Positions 6,923 to 14,847 of a stretch of DNA of 19,973 nucleotides are shown piece after piece. The translations under genes were made by a program, and so were the position numbers. A model generated the notes under the pieces. That model was not told where the DNA came from, ran no database searches, and worked only from the letters and a program-made list of their open reading frames with translations. The DNA comes from Desulfobacteraceae bacterium. GTDB taxonomy: Bacteria; Desulfobacterota; Desulfobacteria; Desulfobacterales; SG8-13. The stretch lies in contig JARFQH010000405.1 of the NCBI GenBank assembly GCA_029287875.1, positions 1-19,973 of the forward strand, read 5' to 3'. Positions within the stretch are counted from its first letter, which is position 1, and the number at the start of each line of letters is the position of its first letter.

Positions 6923-7897
6923 TTATTTGCTCTCCTTTACCTTCTCGGCCAGCTCGGGAATGAACTCGAGAATGTCCTCGACGATGCCGACGTCGGCCAC
7001 CTGAAAAATCGGCGCCTTGGGGTTTTTGTTGACGGCTACGATGAAGGGCGCCCCCTTGATGCCCCCCAGGTGCTGGAAGGATCCGCTGATACCCAGGGCG
7101 AGGTAGACCTTGGGTTTGACCGTCTGGCCGGAGGTACCGACCTGGCGGGCTTTCTCCAGCCACTTGGCATCCACGATCGGCCGTGAGCAGGACACCACGG
7201 CCCCCATCGACTGGGCGAGATCCTCGGCCAGTTCAATGTTCTCCTGATCTTCGATCCCCCGGCCGACAGAGACCAGAACATCGGACTTGGTGATGTCGAC
7301 ATCGCCTTTTTCAGCCTCGACGACCTGGATGTAGCGGCGTTTCACAGTCAAATCGCCCGCGTCCGGAGACTTGTCCACCACCTTGCCGGCGGCAGTGGTA
7401 TTGTCCACCGGTTGAAACGAGCCGGGCCGGCAGGTCAGGACGGCGCCTTTGGAAAGATCGCACAGGACGTGGGTGCTGACCATGCCGCTGTACTCCTGGC
7501 GAACCACCTTCAACCGGCTGCCGTCCACTCCCTCGAAGTCGACCGCGTCGGCGACGTAGGCGCTGTCGAGTTTGATTGAAAGCCCCGGACCGAGGTCCAG
7601 TCCGAAGGTATCGTACGGCAGCAGGACGATGGCGTCGGCCGGCAGGATATTGACCAGTGCTTTGCGGATAATCTCGGCATTGGGATAGGCCAGCGCCGGG
7701 TTGTCGATTTTCCAGACCTCCGGGTAGGAGGCGGTCAGTGAGTTGCACACGCCGTCGAGCTCGGCACCCGCCCCGGTGACAACGGCCGTTACCGGCACTC
7801 CTGCATCGATTTTGGCAGCGGCTGCCAGCAGTTCCATGGCCGTGTCATCGGCCACCCCATTTTTATGAACGATATAGGCAAAAACCTGTCCGGCCAT
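6923..7897 (-). CDS. etfA: Electron transfer flavoprotein, alpha subunit
   Basis: A 324-residue protein of typical EtfA length. EtfAB is a soluble FAD heterodimer that takes electrons from acyl-CoA dehydrogenases. The C-terminal FAD domain is clear: GRGI (212-215), SRPIVDAKW (238-246), RQVGTSGQTVKPKVYLALGI (251-270), then SGSFQHLGGIK and NKNPKAPIFQVADVGIV. The ATG overlaps the etfB stop by one base (TAATG), with AAAGGAGGG upstream, giving translational coupling. The order is EMO-etfB-etfA, all leftward. The neighbouring membrane FeS protein suggests that this ETF delivers electrons to quinone and is not a bifurcating complex, but that is inference from context. Confidence 0.96.
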   Translation of the reverse strand: MAGQVFAYIVHKNGVADDTAMELLAAAAKIDAGVPVTAVVTGAGAELDGVCNSLTASYPEVWKIDNPALAYPNAEIIRKALVNILPADAIVLLPYDTFGLDLGPGLSIKLDSAYVADAVDFEGVDGSRLKVVRQEYSGMVSTHVLCDLSKGAVLTCRPGSFQPVDNTTAAGKVVDKSPDAGDLTVKRRYIQVVEAEKGDVDITKSDVLVSVGRGIEDQENIELAEDLAQSMGAVVSCSRPIVDAKWLEKARQVGTSGQTVKPKVYLALGISGSFQHLGGIKGAPFIVAVNKNPKAPIFQVADVGIVEDILEFIPELAEKVKESK

Positions 7898-8679
7898 TAC
7901 TTCAGCCCTCCTTTGGCTTTTAGAAGTTCAATGAGCTTGTCGATCTTTTCCTCCATGCTGCCTTCCAGAATTTCGGCGCCGGCACCGAGCACAGGGACAA
8001 AATAATCGGCCCGGCTGACCCTGGCGCCCACGGCTTCGGCGCTCAGACCGAGATCGGCCGCGCCGTAAACCGGAATCTCTACCGAGGCCACCTTGCGGAT
8101 GCCGCGAATACCGACATAGCGCGGCTCGTTAATGCCGGTCTGGATCGAGAGCACGCAGGGAAGTTCGATCTCGTTGATCTCATGGTTGCCCCCCTCGATT
8201 TCCCGGCCGACCTTTATTTTGCTGTCGTCCAGGATTTCGATCGAGTTGACGACCGACGCATACGGCCAGTCCAAAAGGGCCGCCAGCATACCTCCGACCT
8301 GACCGGCGCCGTCATCCGCCAGGGCACCGGTCAAGACCAGGTCGTACTTCCCTTTTTCCACCGCTGTCTTGAGGATCGCTGCAATGCCTCTGCCGTCGGC
8401 ACCCGCGAAGGCCGCATCGGATAGCAGAATCCCGTTGTCGGCGCCCATGGCCATCTCCCGCCTGAGAACCTCTTCGGCATCTTCGTCACCGACGGTGGCC
8501 ACCGTTACACTGCCACCCACTTTGTCGCGGATCCGTATCGCCTCTTCGACGGCATAATTGTCCCACTCATTGACCGAGTAGACGAGATCGTCGCGTTCGA
8601 TGTCCGAGCCGTCCCGGTTCACCTCGATCTCGTTTTCGGCCGTGTCGGGAACCCTTTTCACGCAAACCAGAATCTCCAT
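7897..8679 (-). CDS. etfB: Electron transfer flavoprotein, beta subunit
   Basis: A 260-residue EtfB. Family signatures are VKRVPDTAE (7-15), NEWDNYAVEEAIRI (37-50) and the nucleotide-binding segment TGALADDGAGQVGGMLA (117-133). The beta subunit binds AMP in ordinary ETFs and a second FAD in bifurcating ones; I cannot decide which from the sequence alone. The ATG at 8679 is preferred over an in-frame TTG at 8685 because GGGGAGGG then lies 6 bases before the start, while it would abut the TTG directly. The gene overlaps etfA by one base and follows the EMO gene after 151 bp of repeat-rich spacer that may hold an extra promoter. Confidence 0.95.
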   Translation of the reverse strand: MEILVCVKRVPDTAENEIEVNRDGSDIERDDLVYSVNEWDNYAVEEAIRIRDKVGGSVTVATVGDEDAEEVLRREMAMGADNGILLSDAAFAGADGRGIAAILKTAVEKGKYDLVLTGALADDGAGQVGGMLAALLDWPYASVVNSIEILDDSKIKVGREIEGGNHEINEIELPCVLSIQTGINEPRYVGIRGIRKVASVEIPVYGAADLGLSAEAVGARVSRADYFVPVLGAGAEILEGSMEEKIDKLIELLKAKGGLK

Positions 8680-8693
8680 GTTCAACCCTCCCC

Positions 8694-8759
8694 TTTTTAT
8701 CCGTTTAGTCCGTTAAGCCGGTTGCGTCCGTTTAGCCCGTTAGTCCCGCCGCGGCGGGA
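8694..8759. repeat. CCGTTTAG-type tandem repeats ending in a 16-bp palindrome
   Basis: Four imperfect copies of CCGTTTAG / CCGTTAAG / CCGTTTAG / CCGTTAG lie within 8700-8743. They are followed by the perfect palindrome TCCCGCCGCGGCGGGA at 8744-8759. All lie in the leader between the EMO gene and etfB, read leftward. No T-run follows on either strand, so it is not a plain terminator. It could be an mRNA hairpin affecting the EMO:etfB ratio. Confidence 0.6.
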
Positions 8760-8779
8760 TTGAAGGATATAATCGACTT

Positions 8780-8808
8780 TATTTAATTTCCGGGGTTCTG
8801 AGTTTCAA
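8780..8808 (-). promoter_or_regulatory. Candidate internal promoter of etfBA
   Basis: Read leftward: TTGAAA (8808-8803), a 17-bp spacer and TAAATA (8785-8780), about 100 bases before the etfB ATG. The -35 box is formed by one unit of a TTTCAAG/TTTCGAG repeat (8798-8828). It is assigned by consensus only, so these repeats may create a false match. Confidence 0.4.
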
Positions 8809-8828
8809 GTTTCGAGTTTCAATTTTCG
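8798..8828. repeat. TTTCAAG/TTTCGAG repeat array beyond the EMO stop codon
   Basis: Imperfect copies of a 7-base unit (GTTTCAA, GTTTCGA, GTTTCAA, TTTTCGA) directly follow the stop codon of the EMO gene. The unit is the same type as in the 437-492 array, which shows that the repeat family occurs at more than one place in this chromosome. Confidence 0.65.
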
Positions 8829-8830
8829 AA

Positions 8831-10900
8831 CTAAAGCTGCCGGCTGACCAGTTCACAAAGATCGATTGCCTCCATCTGACCTTCCATCCCGGCAACCTTG
8901 ATGGCGTCCTCTATATTCACCAGACAGAAGGGACAGGCGGTGACAATGACATCGGCACCGGCCTCTTTGGCCATTTGGACCCGGATCACGCCCATGCGCT
9001 GCTCTTCCTTCTCCGGTTCGTAGAAGAGCATCAGGCCCCCGCCGCCGCAGCAAAAGGAGCGATCGCGGCTGCGCTGCATGTCGACGCGGCGCATGCCCGG
9101 AACGGCATCCAGGATGGCGCGCGGTTCCTCGTACAAACCGTTGTGGCGGCCGAGATAACATGGATCGTGGTAGGTGTAAATTTTATGGCCGTTTTCGAGC
9201 GGCTTGAACTTGAGTGCACCGGCGGCAACCTGTCTGGACAGCAACTGACTGATGTGCTCAACCGGCGGCATTTCCTGATAATCTTTTTTGAGAGCATTGA
9301 ACGCATGCGGGTCGGAGGTCGCGATGCGGGCGACACCGCTGTTGAGGATCATTTCGGTGTTATGGGCCTTCAAATCCTGAAAGAGCATTTCCTCGCCGAA
9401 TCGACGGGCCTCATGGCCGCTGTCCTTTTCGTCTTTTCCCAGGATGCCGAAGTCGACACCGGCCGCTGTCAGCAGCCTCGCCGTTGCGCGGGTGATTTCC
9501 TGCATGCGGTCATCGTAAGAGCTGATGCTGTCGACGAAATAGAGCGTGTCGGCGCTTTCTTTCTTGCCGAGTATTTTCACGGGACAGCTGTCTTTAAATC
9601 CTTCCGCCCCGATCCAATCGGCGCGCTTCTTCTCCAGTTTCGCCCAGGGGTTGCCGCGCTTTTCGAGCGCCTGGAGCGGCTTTTGCAACGACTGCGGCAC
9701 GATGCCCTCGTCCACCATGGCCCGCCGGACATCGACGATTTTGTCGATGTATTCGATCGTCACCGGACACTCCTCTTCACAGGCACCACAGGTCGTACAA
9801 GACCAGATTTCGTCCTCCTCCAAAACAGCGCCGATCAACTGGGGATTCTCTACCGACTTCTGCCTCAAAAGCGGATATTTTCGGTAACCATGGTCGCGGC
9901 ACTTTATCGAGATGAACCGTGGTGACAACGGTCGTCCGGCGGCGTTGGCCGGGCAGTTGTCCGAACAACGGCCACAGTCGACACACGAATAAAAATCGAG
10001 GATGTGTTTCCAAGTGAAGTCTTCGTAAACTTTGGCGCCGAATGATTCCAGATCGTCGAGCTGCTCGTCGCTGACGCCCCAGCGCACCGGTTTGACCGTC
10101 CCCTTTTCCAGCTTCATGAAATACACGTTGAAGAGCGATGTGATCACGTGAAAATGCTTTCCCAACGGCAGGAAGCAAAGAAAGAAGAAAAAGATCAGCT
10201 CATGGATCATGAAGGACCACTGGTTCAACTGCTGCAGCATCGTCGCCGGCAGCGACCGAAACAGGTTTGCGGCCAACCAGTGTCCGGTGCCCGGCAGAAG
10301 GGCCTCGGCCGCCAAACCGCTTTGGCTCCGGGCGGCCGAAATGCTGCCGTCATAGATCATATCGCAGATGACCAGACCGGAGATCAGGCACAACACCAGA
10401 ACCGCCTCGGCTGTGTGTTCTTTACCGTAGCGCGGCGGAACGGCGTAGCGGGCCGGCTTGAATACGCCGCGCCTAACCATCAATACCACGGCGGCCACGA
10501 GCACATATGTCGTCGCCAGATCCTTGATGAGACCGTAACCCTGCCCGAAACCGCCACCGAACCCCGGCAGCACGAAACCGTCGACAACCCCGGTAATGAC
10601 CAAGGTCGTGGATCGCACCGACAGGATCAGAAAACCGGAGAAGAGCAGGATGTGCATGATGCCGGGAAAAAGGTAGCGCGGATGCTTGTACTGCCCCAAC
10701 CAGAATTTGATAACCCCGCCGATACGCTCGCCCACGCGGTCGAAGCGCGGGTCCGCCGACGCTTTCAGCAAGGGTCCGATCCGCCGGATCATGATATAAG
10801 AGAAAATGCCGATACCGATCAAGGGGATCAGGACGAACAACACTTGGCCGGGCAGACCGAAATAGAGCGCTTTTGACGGTGAGATCAGGACCGATTCCAT
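8831..10900 (-). CDS. Membrane FeS/cytochrome ETF:quinone oxidoreductase (EMO-type, CCG domain)
   Basis: A 689-residue protein of the type found beside etfAB in anaerobes and known as EtfAB:(mena)quinone oxidoreductase. It should pass ETF electrons into the membrane quinone pool. The N-terminal part is NarI-like with hydrophobic segments near 16-38, 78-104, 126-143, 165-184 and 229-262. His83, His233, His249 and His251 are possible heme ligands. Two [4Fe-4S] motifs follow: C306-x2-C309-x2-C312-x3-C316 and C368-x2-C371-x2-C374-x3-C378. The C-terminal CCG domain is intact: HDPCYLGR (Cys581), CCGGGG (617-622) and CPFC (656-659). The preceding CCG domain (about 452-545) has lost its expected cysteines. 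ATG follows AAGGGAGAA at a long distance of about 13 bases. It is first in a leftward unit with etfBA, under an operator-bearing promoter. Confidence 0.9.
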   Translation of the reverse strand: MESVLISPSKALYFGLPGQVLFVLIPLIGIGIFSYIMIRRIGPLLKASADPRFDRVGERIGGVIKFWLGQYKHPRYLFPGIMHILLFSGFLILSVRSTTLVITGVVDGFVLPGFGGGFGQGYGLIKDLATTYVLVAAVVLMVRRGVFKPARYAVPPRYGKEHTAEAVLVLCLISGLVICDMIYDGSISAARSQSGLAAEALLPGTGHWLAANLFRSLPATMLQQLNQWSFMIHELIFFFFLCFLPLGKHFHVITSLFNVYFMKLEKGTVKPVRWGVSDEQLDDLESFGAKVYEDFTWKHILDFYSCVDCGRCSDNCPANAAGRPLSPRFISIKCRDHGYRKYPLLRQKSVENPQLIGAVLEEDEIWSCTTCGACEEECPVTIEYIDKIVDVRRAMVDEGIVPQSLQKPLQALEKRGNPWAKLEKKRADWIGAEGFKDSCPVKILGKKESADTLYFVDSISSYDDRMQEITRATARLLTAAGVDFGILGKDEKDSGHEARRFGEEMLFQDLKAHNTEMILNSGVARIATSDPHAFNALKKDYQEMPPVEHISQLLSRQVAAGALKFKPLENGHKIYTYHDPCYLGRHNGLYEEPRAILDAVPGMRRVDMQRSRDRSFCCGGGGLMLFYEPEKEEQRMGVIRVQMAKEAGADVIVTACPFCLVNIEDAIKVAGMEGQMEAIDLCELVSRQL

Positions 10901-10964
10901 ATTTAAGTGCGATTCTCCCTTCTGCTGCTGACGACGAGAAGTGGCGTTTCAGACGATTCTCGAA

Positions 10965-10986
10965 ATGAATGAACGCTCATTCATTT
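10965..10986. promoter_or_regulatory. Palindromic TetR-family operator over the EMO promoter
   Basis: ATGAATGA and TCATTCAT are separated by ACGC. The palindrome extends to 10-bp perfect arms over 10963-10986. It overlaps the -10 box and the predicted transcription start of the EMO gene, so a bound repressor would block transcription. It is the same as the site before the tetR gene (15477-15498) except for two bases in the centre. Size and symmetry suit a TetR/FadR-type dimer. Confidence 0.8.
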
Positions 10987-11012
10987 TTACCGTCTGTTGA
11001 TGTTTCTGTCAA
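10984..11012 (-). promoter_or_regulatory. Sigma-70-type promoter of the EMO gene
   Basis: Read leftward: TTGACA (11012-11007), a 17-bp spacer and TAAAAA (10989-10984). The -35 box is a perfect consensus match. The expected start near 10977 gives a leader of about 77 bases and falls inside the palindromic operator. Confidence 0.75.
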
Positions 11013-11169
11013 GTAAAAAGGTTTTGCGTTTCAGGCCTCGATCGATGCCGTTCGGCGCGCCCGAAGGGCACACGACGATCTTGTCGACGACCGATTTTTC
11101 TGGATGGCATTTGCGTCAAATGGGGGCCGGGCCGGCGAATCTACAGGAAGCGCACTGCGCTTTAACCGG

Positions 11170-11198
11170 TTGAAAATTATTCATTCTCGTTATAAGGT
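11170..11198 (+). promoter_or_regulatory. Weak candidate promoter of the acyl-CoA ligase gene
   Basis: TTGAAA (11170-11175), a 17-bp spacer and TAAGGT (11193-11198), about 90 bases before the GTG. The spacer contains a single ATTCATTC (11179-11186), a half-site of the palindromic operator. The -10 box is poor, so confidence is low. Confidence 0.33.
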
Positions 11199-11288
11199 AA
11201 CCTATTATGTGTCTTATCGTCGGGCCGTGGCATAAAGGCGTTTTTTTAGCATGTTCGAGACGGTTTAACAACCCAAAAGGAGACTGCC

Positions 11289-12977
11289 GTGACGAGTGAA
11301 TCCGCAGGCCGGGAAAAACCCTGGCTGGCCAGTTACGAAAAAGGAGTCCCGGAATTCGTCGAATACGAGGATGTTTGCCTGCCGGCCTTTCTGGAACGCT
11401 CGGGCGAACGGTTTCCGGATCGCAGCGCCCTGAACTTTCAGGGCTACCGGATCCAGTTCCGGCAGCTAAAGGAGATGGTGGACCGCTTTGCCTCAGCCCT
11501 GTCGGCCTTTGGGGTGACCCGGGGCGATCGCGTGGCCCTGCTTCTGCCGAACACGATCCCGTGTGTCGCCGCCTACTATGCGGTTCTCAAAATCGGCGCG
11601 ATCGCAGTGATGAACAATCCGCTCTATTCCGATCGCGAACTCGACCACCAGTTCAACGATTCGGGCGCCAAGCTGCTGGTCACGCTCGATCTGCTCGGCA
11701 ACCGCATGATCGATCTGCGTCCCAAGACCCGCATCAAACAGATCGTGATCACCTCGATCGGCGATTACCTTCCCTTTCCCAAAAATTGGCTTTTCCCGCT
11801 GGTGGCGAAAAAGAAAAAGCTGGCGGCAGAAGTCAAACCGGCCGACGACGTTTTCAGTTGGAAGGCGGTCCTGGCCGATCATCAACCGAACCCGCCGGCC
11901 GTCACGCTCGGCTTCGAGGACGTGGCCATGTATCAGTACACCGGCGGCACGACCGGGGTGTCTAAGGGCGTGATGTTGACCCATGCCAACCTCAGCAAAA
12001 ATGTCCAGCAGTGCCGCGCCTGGTTTCCGACGTTTAATGAGGGCGCGGAGGTCATGCTCGGCGCCCTGCCCTTTTTCCACGTGTTCGGCCTGACCACGGC
12101 GATGAATTTCGCGATTTACATGGGCTGGGAAGATATCCTGGTTCCCAAGCCGCAACCCGAGCAACTCTTAGAAGCCATCGGTAAATACAAACCGACCTTC
12201 GCGCCGCTGGTACCGACCATGTACATCGGCATCCTCAATCACGCCAACATCGATCGGACCCCGCTGACCTCGATCAAGGGCTGCTTCTCGGGCAGCGCCC
12301 CCCTGCCGGTTGAGGTCATTCGAGATTTCGAGAAACGCACCGGAGCGGTCATCGTCGAAGGTTACGGCTTGACGGAGACCTCGCCGGTCACCCATATCAG
12401 CCCTTTCGCCGGCGGCAAACGCAAGGCCGGCAGCATCGGTCTGCCGATCTCCGACACGGAGTGCCGGATCGTTGAGTTGAACGACGGACGGACGGACCTG
12501 CCGACCGGAGAAACGGGCGAACTGATGGTCAAGGGCCCCCAGGTCATGACGGGATACTGGAACAAGCCGGACGCCACGGCCGAAACACTCGTCGATGGTT
12601 GGCTCCACACCGGTGACATTGCCCAAATGGACGCGGAAGGGTATTTTTACCTCGTCGACCGCAAGAAAGACATGATCATCTCGGGAGGCTACAATGTCTA
12701 CCCGCGGGATATCGAAGAGGTGTTCTTCGAACATCCCAAAGTACAGGAGGCCACGGCGATCGGCATTCCGCATCCAAAACGCGGTGAGGCAGTCAAGGTG
12801 TTCATCGTGCTCAAAGAGGGTACAACCGCCACCCAGGAGGAAATGATCGCCTTCTGTCACGAAAAACTGGCCAAATACAAGTGGCCGACAGAAGTTGAAT
12901 TCCGCACCGAGCTGCCCAAGTCCAACGTGGGCAAGGTGTTGAAAAAAGAACTGCGGAAGAAGATGCGCAAGGCGTGA
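11289..12977 (+). CDS. fadD: Acyl-CoA ligase, AMP-forming (FadD-like)
   Basis: A 562-residue ANL-superfamily enzyme that activates a carboxylic acid with ATP and CoA to acyl-CoA, AMP and PPi. Motifs appear in order: YQYTGGTTGVSKG (215-227, phosphate loop), EGYGLTETSP (357-366), DGWLHTGD (436-443, ribose-binding Asp443), DRKKDMIISGGYNVYPRDIE (457-476, hinge), and the adenylation lysine Lys549 in PKSNVGKVLKKELR. The length and the hinge motif resemble long-chain fatty-acid CoA ligases. The start is GTG, with AAAAGGAG about 7 bases upstream. It diverges from the EMO gene and ends only 10 bp from the convergent acyl-CoA dehydrogenase. Chain length or aryl versus fatty preference is not readable, so fadD is by similarity. 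Confidence 0.92.
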   Translation: MTSESAGREKPWLASYEKGVPEFVEYEDVCLPAFLERSGERFPDRSALNFQGYRIQFRQLKEMVDRFASALSAFGVTRGDRVALLLPNTIPCVAAYYAVLKIGAIAVMNNPLYSDRELDHQFNDSGAKLLVTLDLLGNRMIDLRPKTRIKQIVITSIGDYLPFPKNWLFPLVAKKKKLAAEVKPADDVFSWKAVLADHQPNPPAVTLGFEDVAMYQYTGGTTGVSKGVMLTHANLSKNVQQCRAWFPTFNEGAEVMLGALPFFHVFGLTTAMNFAIYMGWEDILVPKPQPEQLLEAIGKYKPTFAPLVPTMYIGILNHANIDRTPLTSIKGCFSGSAPLPVEVIRDFEKRTGAVIVEGYGLTETSPVTHISPFAGGKRKAGSIGLPISDTECRIVELNDGRTDLPTGETGELMVKGPQVMTGYWNKPDATAETLVDGWLHTGDIAQMDAEGYFYLVDRKKDMIISGGYNVYPRDIEEVFFEHPKVQEATAIGIPHPKRGEAVKVFIVLKEGTTATQEEMIAFCHEKLAKYKWPTEVEFRTELPKSNVGKVLKKELRKKMRKA

Positions 12978-12987
12978 TGGACACGAT

Positions 12988-14802
12988 CTAACCGCCGAAA
13001 GCCGCGTCCGCAATTTCGACAGCCGCCCCGTTGGTCTCCAATATGGCTTTCATCTTTCCGTGGGTGACCGGTAAAATGGTGTGGATGAAAAATTCGGCGC
13101 TCTTCACTTGCCCCTCGTAAAAGGCCGCGTCTTTCTTTTTGGCTCCCTTTTCCAGAGCCGCAACGGCCACCGCTGCCCGCCACAGGTGCAGCCAGGCCAG
13201 GATGACGTCACCGCAGACATCCATGAATGGATGCGCAAAAGCAAAGGCGTTCAAAACCTTGGGCGACATGGCGGTCTGACCCAGATGCAGGGCCGTCTCG
13301 CCCAGCCGGTTGACCGCTTTCTCGACCCTGTCGACCAGTCCCTTGAGACGCTCGACGCCTTTGGCCCGAGCGAGCGTCTTTTGAATTTCACCCAACAGGT
13401 CCATGATCGGCTTGCCCTGATTCAACCCCAATTTGCGGCCCAGCAGGTCCATGGCCTGAATGCCGTTGGTCCCTTCGTAAATCAGGGTGATCCGGCAGTC
13501 GCGCAGCAGCTGTTCCATCGGGTAGTCCCTGATGTATCCGTAACCGCCGTAAACCTGCAGTCCCAGGCTGCACATCTCGAACGAACGGTCGGTCACGTAG
13601 CCCTTGGCGACCGGAATAAGCAGATCGATCATCCCCTGCAACCGGGCCTTCTCCTCGTCACTTTCTGCGGTTTCCTTGCGGTCGTCCAAAATCCCGACGT
13701 AATAAAGCAGACTGCGCATCCCGTCCACGTATGCTTTCATGGTGAGCAGTTGCCGGCGCACATCCGGATGTTCAATGATGGGGACCGCGAGGGCGCTGTC
13801 ATCGCGCATCTTGAGCAGGTGCCTGCCCTGAATTCTCTGACGGGCATATTGAAGGGCATTCAGGTAAGCGGAACTCGCGCAGCAGAAGCCCTGCATTCCG
13901 ACCAGCAACCGCGCCTCGTTCATCATCAGGAACATGGCCCGCATCCCCTTGTTCTCCTGTCCCAGAAGCGTACCCCGGCACTGTCCCTTGCCGCCGAGTG
14001 CCATGGAACATGTGGCGTTGCCGTGAATACCCATTTTTTCTTCCACCCCGGTACAGACCACGTCGTTGAATTCACCGAGTGTCCCGTCGTCGTTCACCCA
14101 GATTTTGGGCACCACGAAAAGGGAGATGCCGCCGGTGCCCTGCGGGGCCCCTTCGATCCGGGCCAGCACCGGGTGAATGATGTTTTCGACCAGGTCGTGT
14201 TCACCGCCCGAGATGAAAATCTTGTTGCCGGTGATGGAATATGTGCCGTCATCGTTTTCCCTGGCTGTCGTGGTCAAGGCGCCGACATCGGAGCCGGCCT
14301 CCGGTTCGGTCAGCAGCATCGTGCCGCACCACTGGCCTGTGTAAAGCTTCTTGACAAACAGTTCTTTCTGCTTGGAGGTTCCGAAAGTTTCGATGAGTCT
14401 GCCGGCACCATGCGTCAGACCCGGGTACATCATGAAAGCCAGGTTCGCACCGATAAAATACTCACTGGCCGCAAGAGCCACGGTCTGCGGCATCCCTTGC
14501 CCTCCCCAATCGATGCTCTCGGTCATCGCGACCCACTCCCCTTCTCTGTAAGTCTCATAGACCTTTTTGAACTCGTCCGGCACCGTCACGACGCCGTTTT
14601 CGAAGTGCACTCCCTGCCGGTCACCGATGACCTGGGTCGGCAGAATTTCCTTGAGCGCCAAATTGCGGGCTTCAGAGATGATCAAATCGATTGTCTTTCT
14701 GTTAAACTCCTCAAATTTTTCGTACTCGCTCATCTCCTCGACACGAAGCACTTCATGAAGAAGGAAGTCGACATCCCGCCGATCTGCGATTTGCTGTGCC
14801 AT
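12988..14802 (-). CDS. Acyl-CoA dehydrogenase, long (about 600-residue) type
   Basis: A 604-residue FAD enzyme that makes the alpha-beta double bond in acyl-CoA and gives electrons to ETF. It shows the acyl-CoA dehydrogenase core: FAD-binding LTEPEAGSDVGALTTTA (164-180), GNKIFISGGEHD (192-203), VYGGYGYIRDYPMEQLLRD (417-435) and IYEGTNGIQ (441-449), with Glu443 at the usual catalytic base position. It is about 200 residues longer than the classic 380-400-residue enzymes, because of an N-terminal extension and a C-terminal domain of the kind seen in FadE-like homologues. ATG is preceded by AAGGAG. It lies 45 bp after tetR in the same direction, so both should share the operator-controlled promoter. 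The substrate range is unknown. Confidence 0.93.
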   Translation of the reverse strand: MAQQIADRRDVDFLLHEVLRVEEMSEYEKFEEFNRKTIDLIISEARNLALKEILPTQVIGDRQGVHFENGVVTVPDEFKKVYETYREGEWVAMTESIDWGGQGMPQTVALAASEYFIGANLAFMMYPGLTHGAGRLIETFGTSKQKELFVKKLYTGQWCGTMLLTEPEAGSDVGALTTTARENDDGTYSITGNKIFISGGEHDLVENIIHPVLARIEGAPQGTGGISLFVVPKIWVNDDGTLGEFNDVVCTGVEEKMGIHGNATCSMALGGKGQCRGTLLGQENKGMRAMFLMMNEARLLVGMQGFCCASSAYLNALQYARQRIQGRHLLKMRDDSALAVPIIEHPDVRRQLLTMKAYVDGMRSLLYYVGILDDRKETAESDEEKARLQGMIDLLIPVAKGYVTDRSFEMCSLGLQVYGGYGYIRDYPMEQLLRDCRITLIYEGTNGIQAMDLLGRKLGLNQGKPIMDLLGEIQKTLARAKGVERLKGLVDRVEKAVNRLGETALHLGQTAMSPKVLNAFAFAHPFMDVCGDVILAWLHLWRAAVAVAALEKGAKKKDAAFYEGQVKSAEFFIHTILPVTHGKMKAILETNGAAVEIADAAFGG

Positions 14803-14847
14803 AACCCGAATCTCCTTGTGTGGTGGAAAGTTTCCGATCTTGGATTC

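Larger units (their letters stand above)
10901..11288. other. Divergent intergenic region between EMO gene and acyl-CoA ligase gene
   Basis: A 388-base control region. The left part (10963-11012) holds the EMO promoter and a palindromic operator. The right part (11170-11198) holds a weaker candidate promoter for the ligase gene. Between them, 11013-11169, I see no gene, hairpin or repeat of note. Confidence 0.7.
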
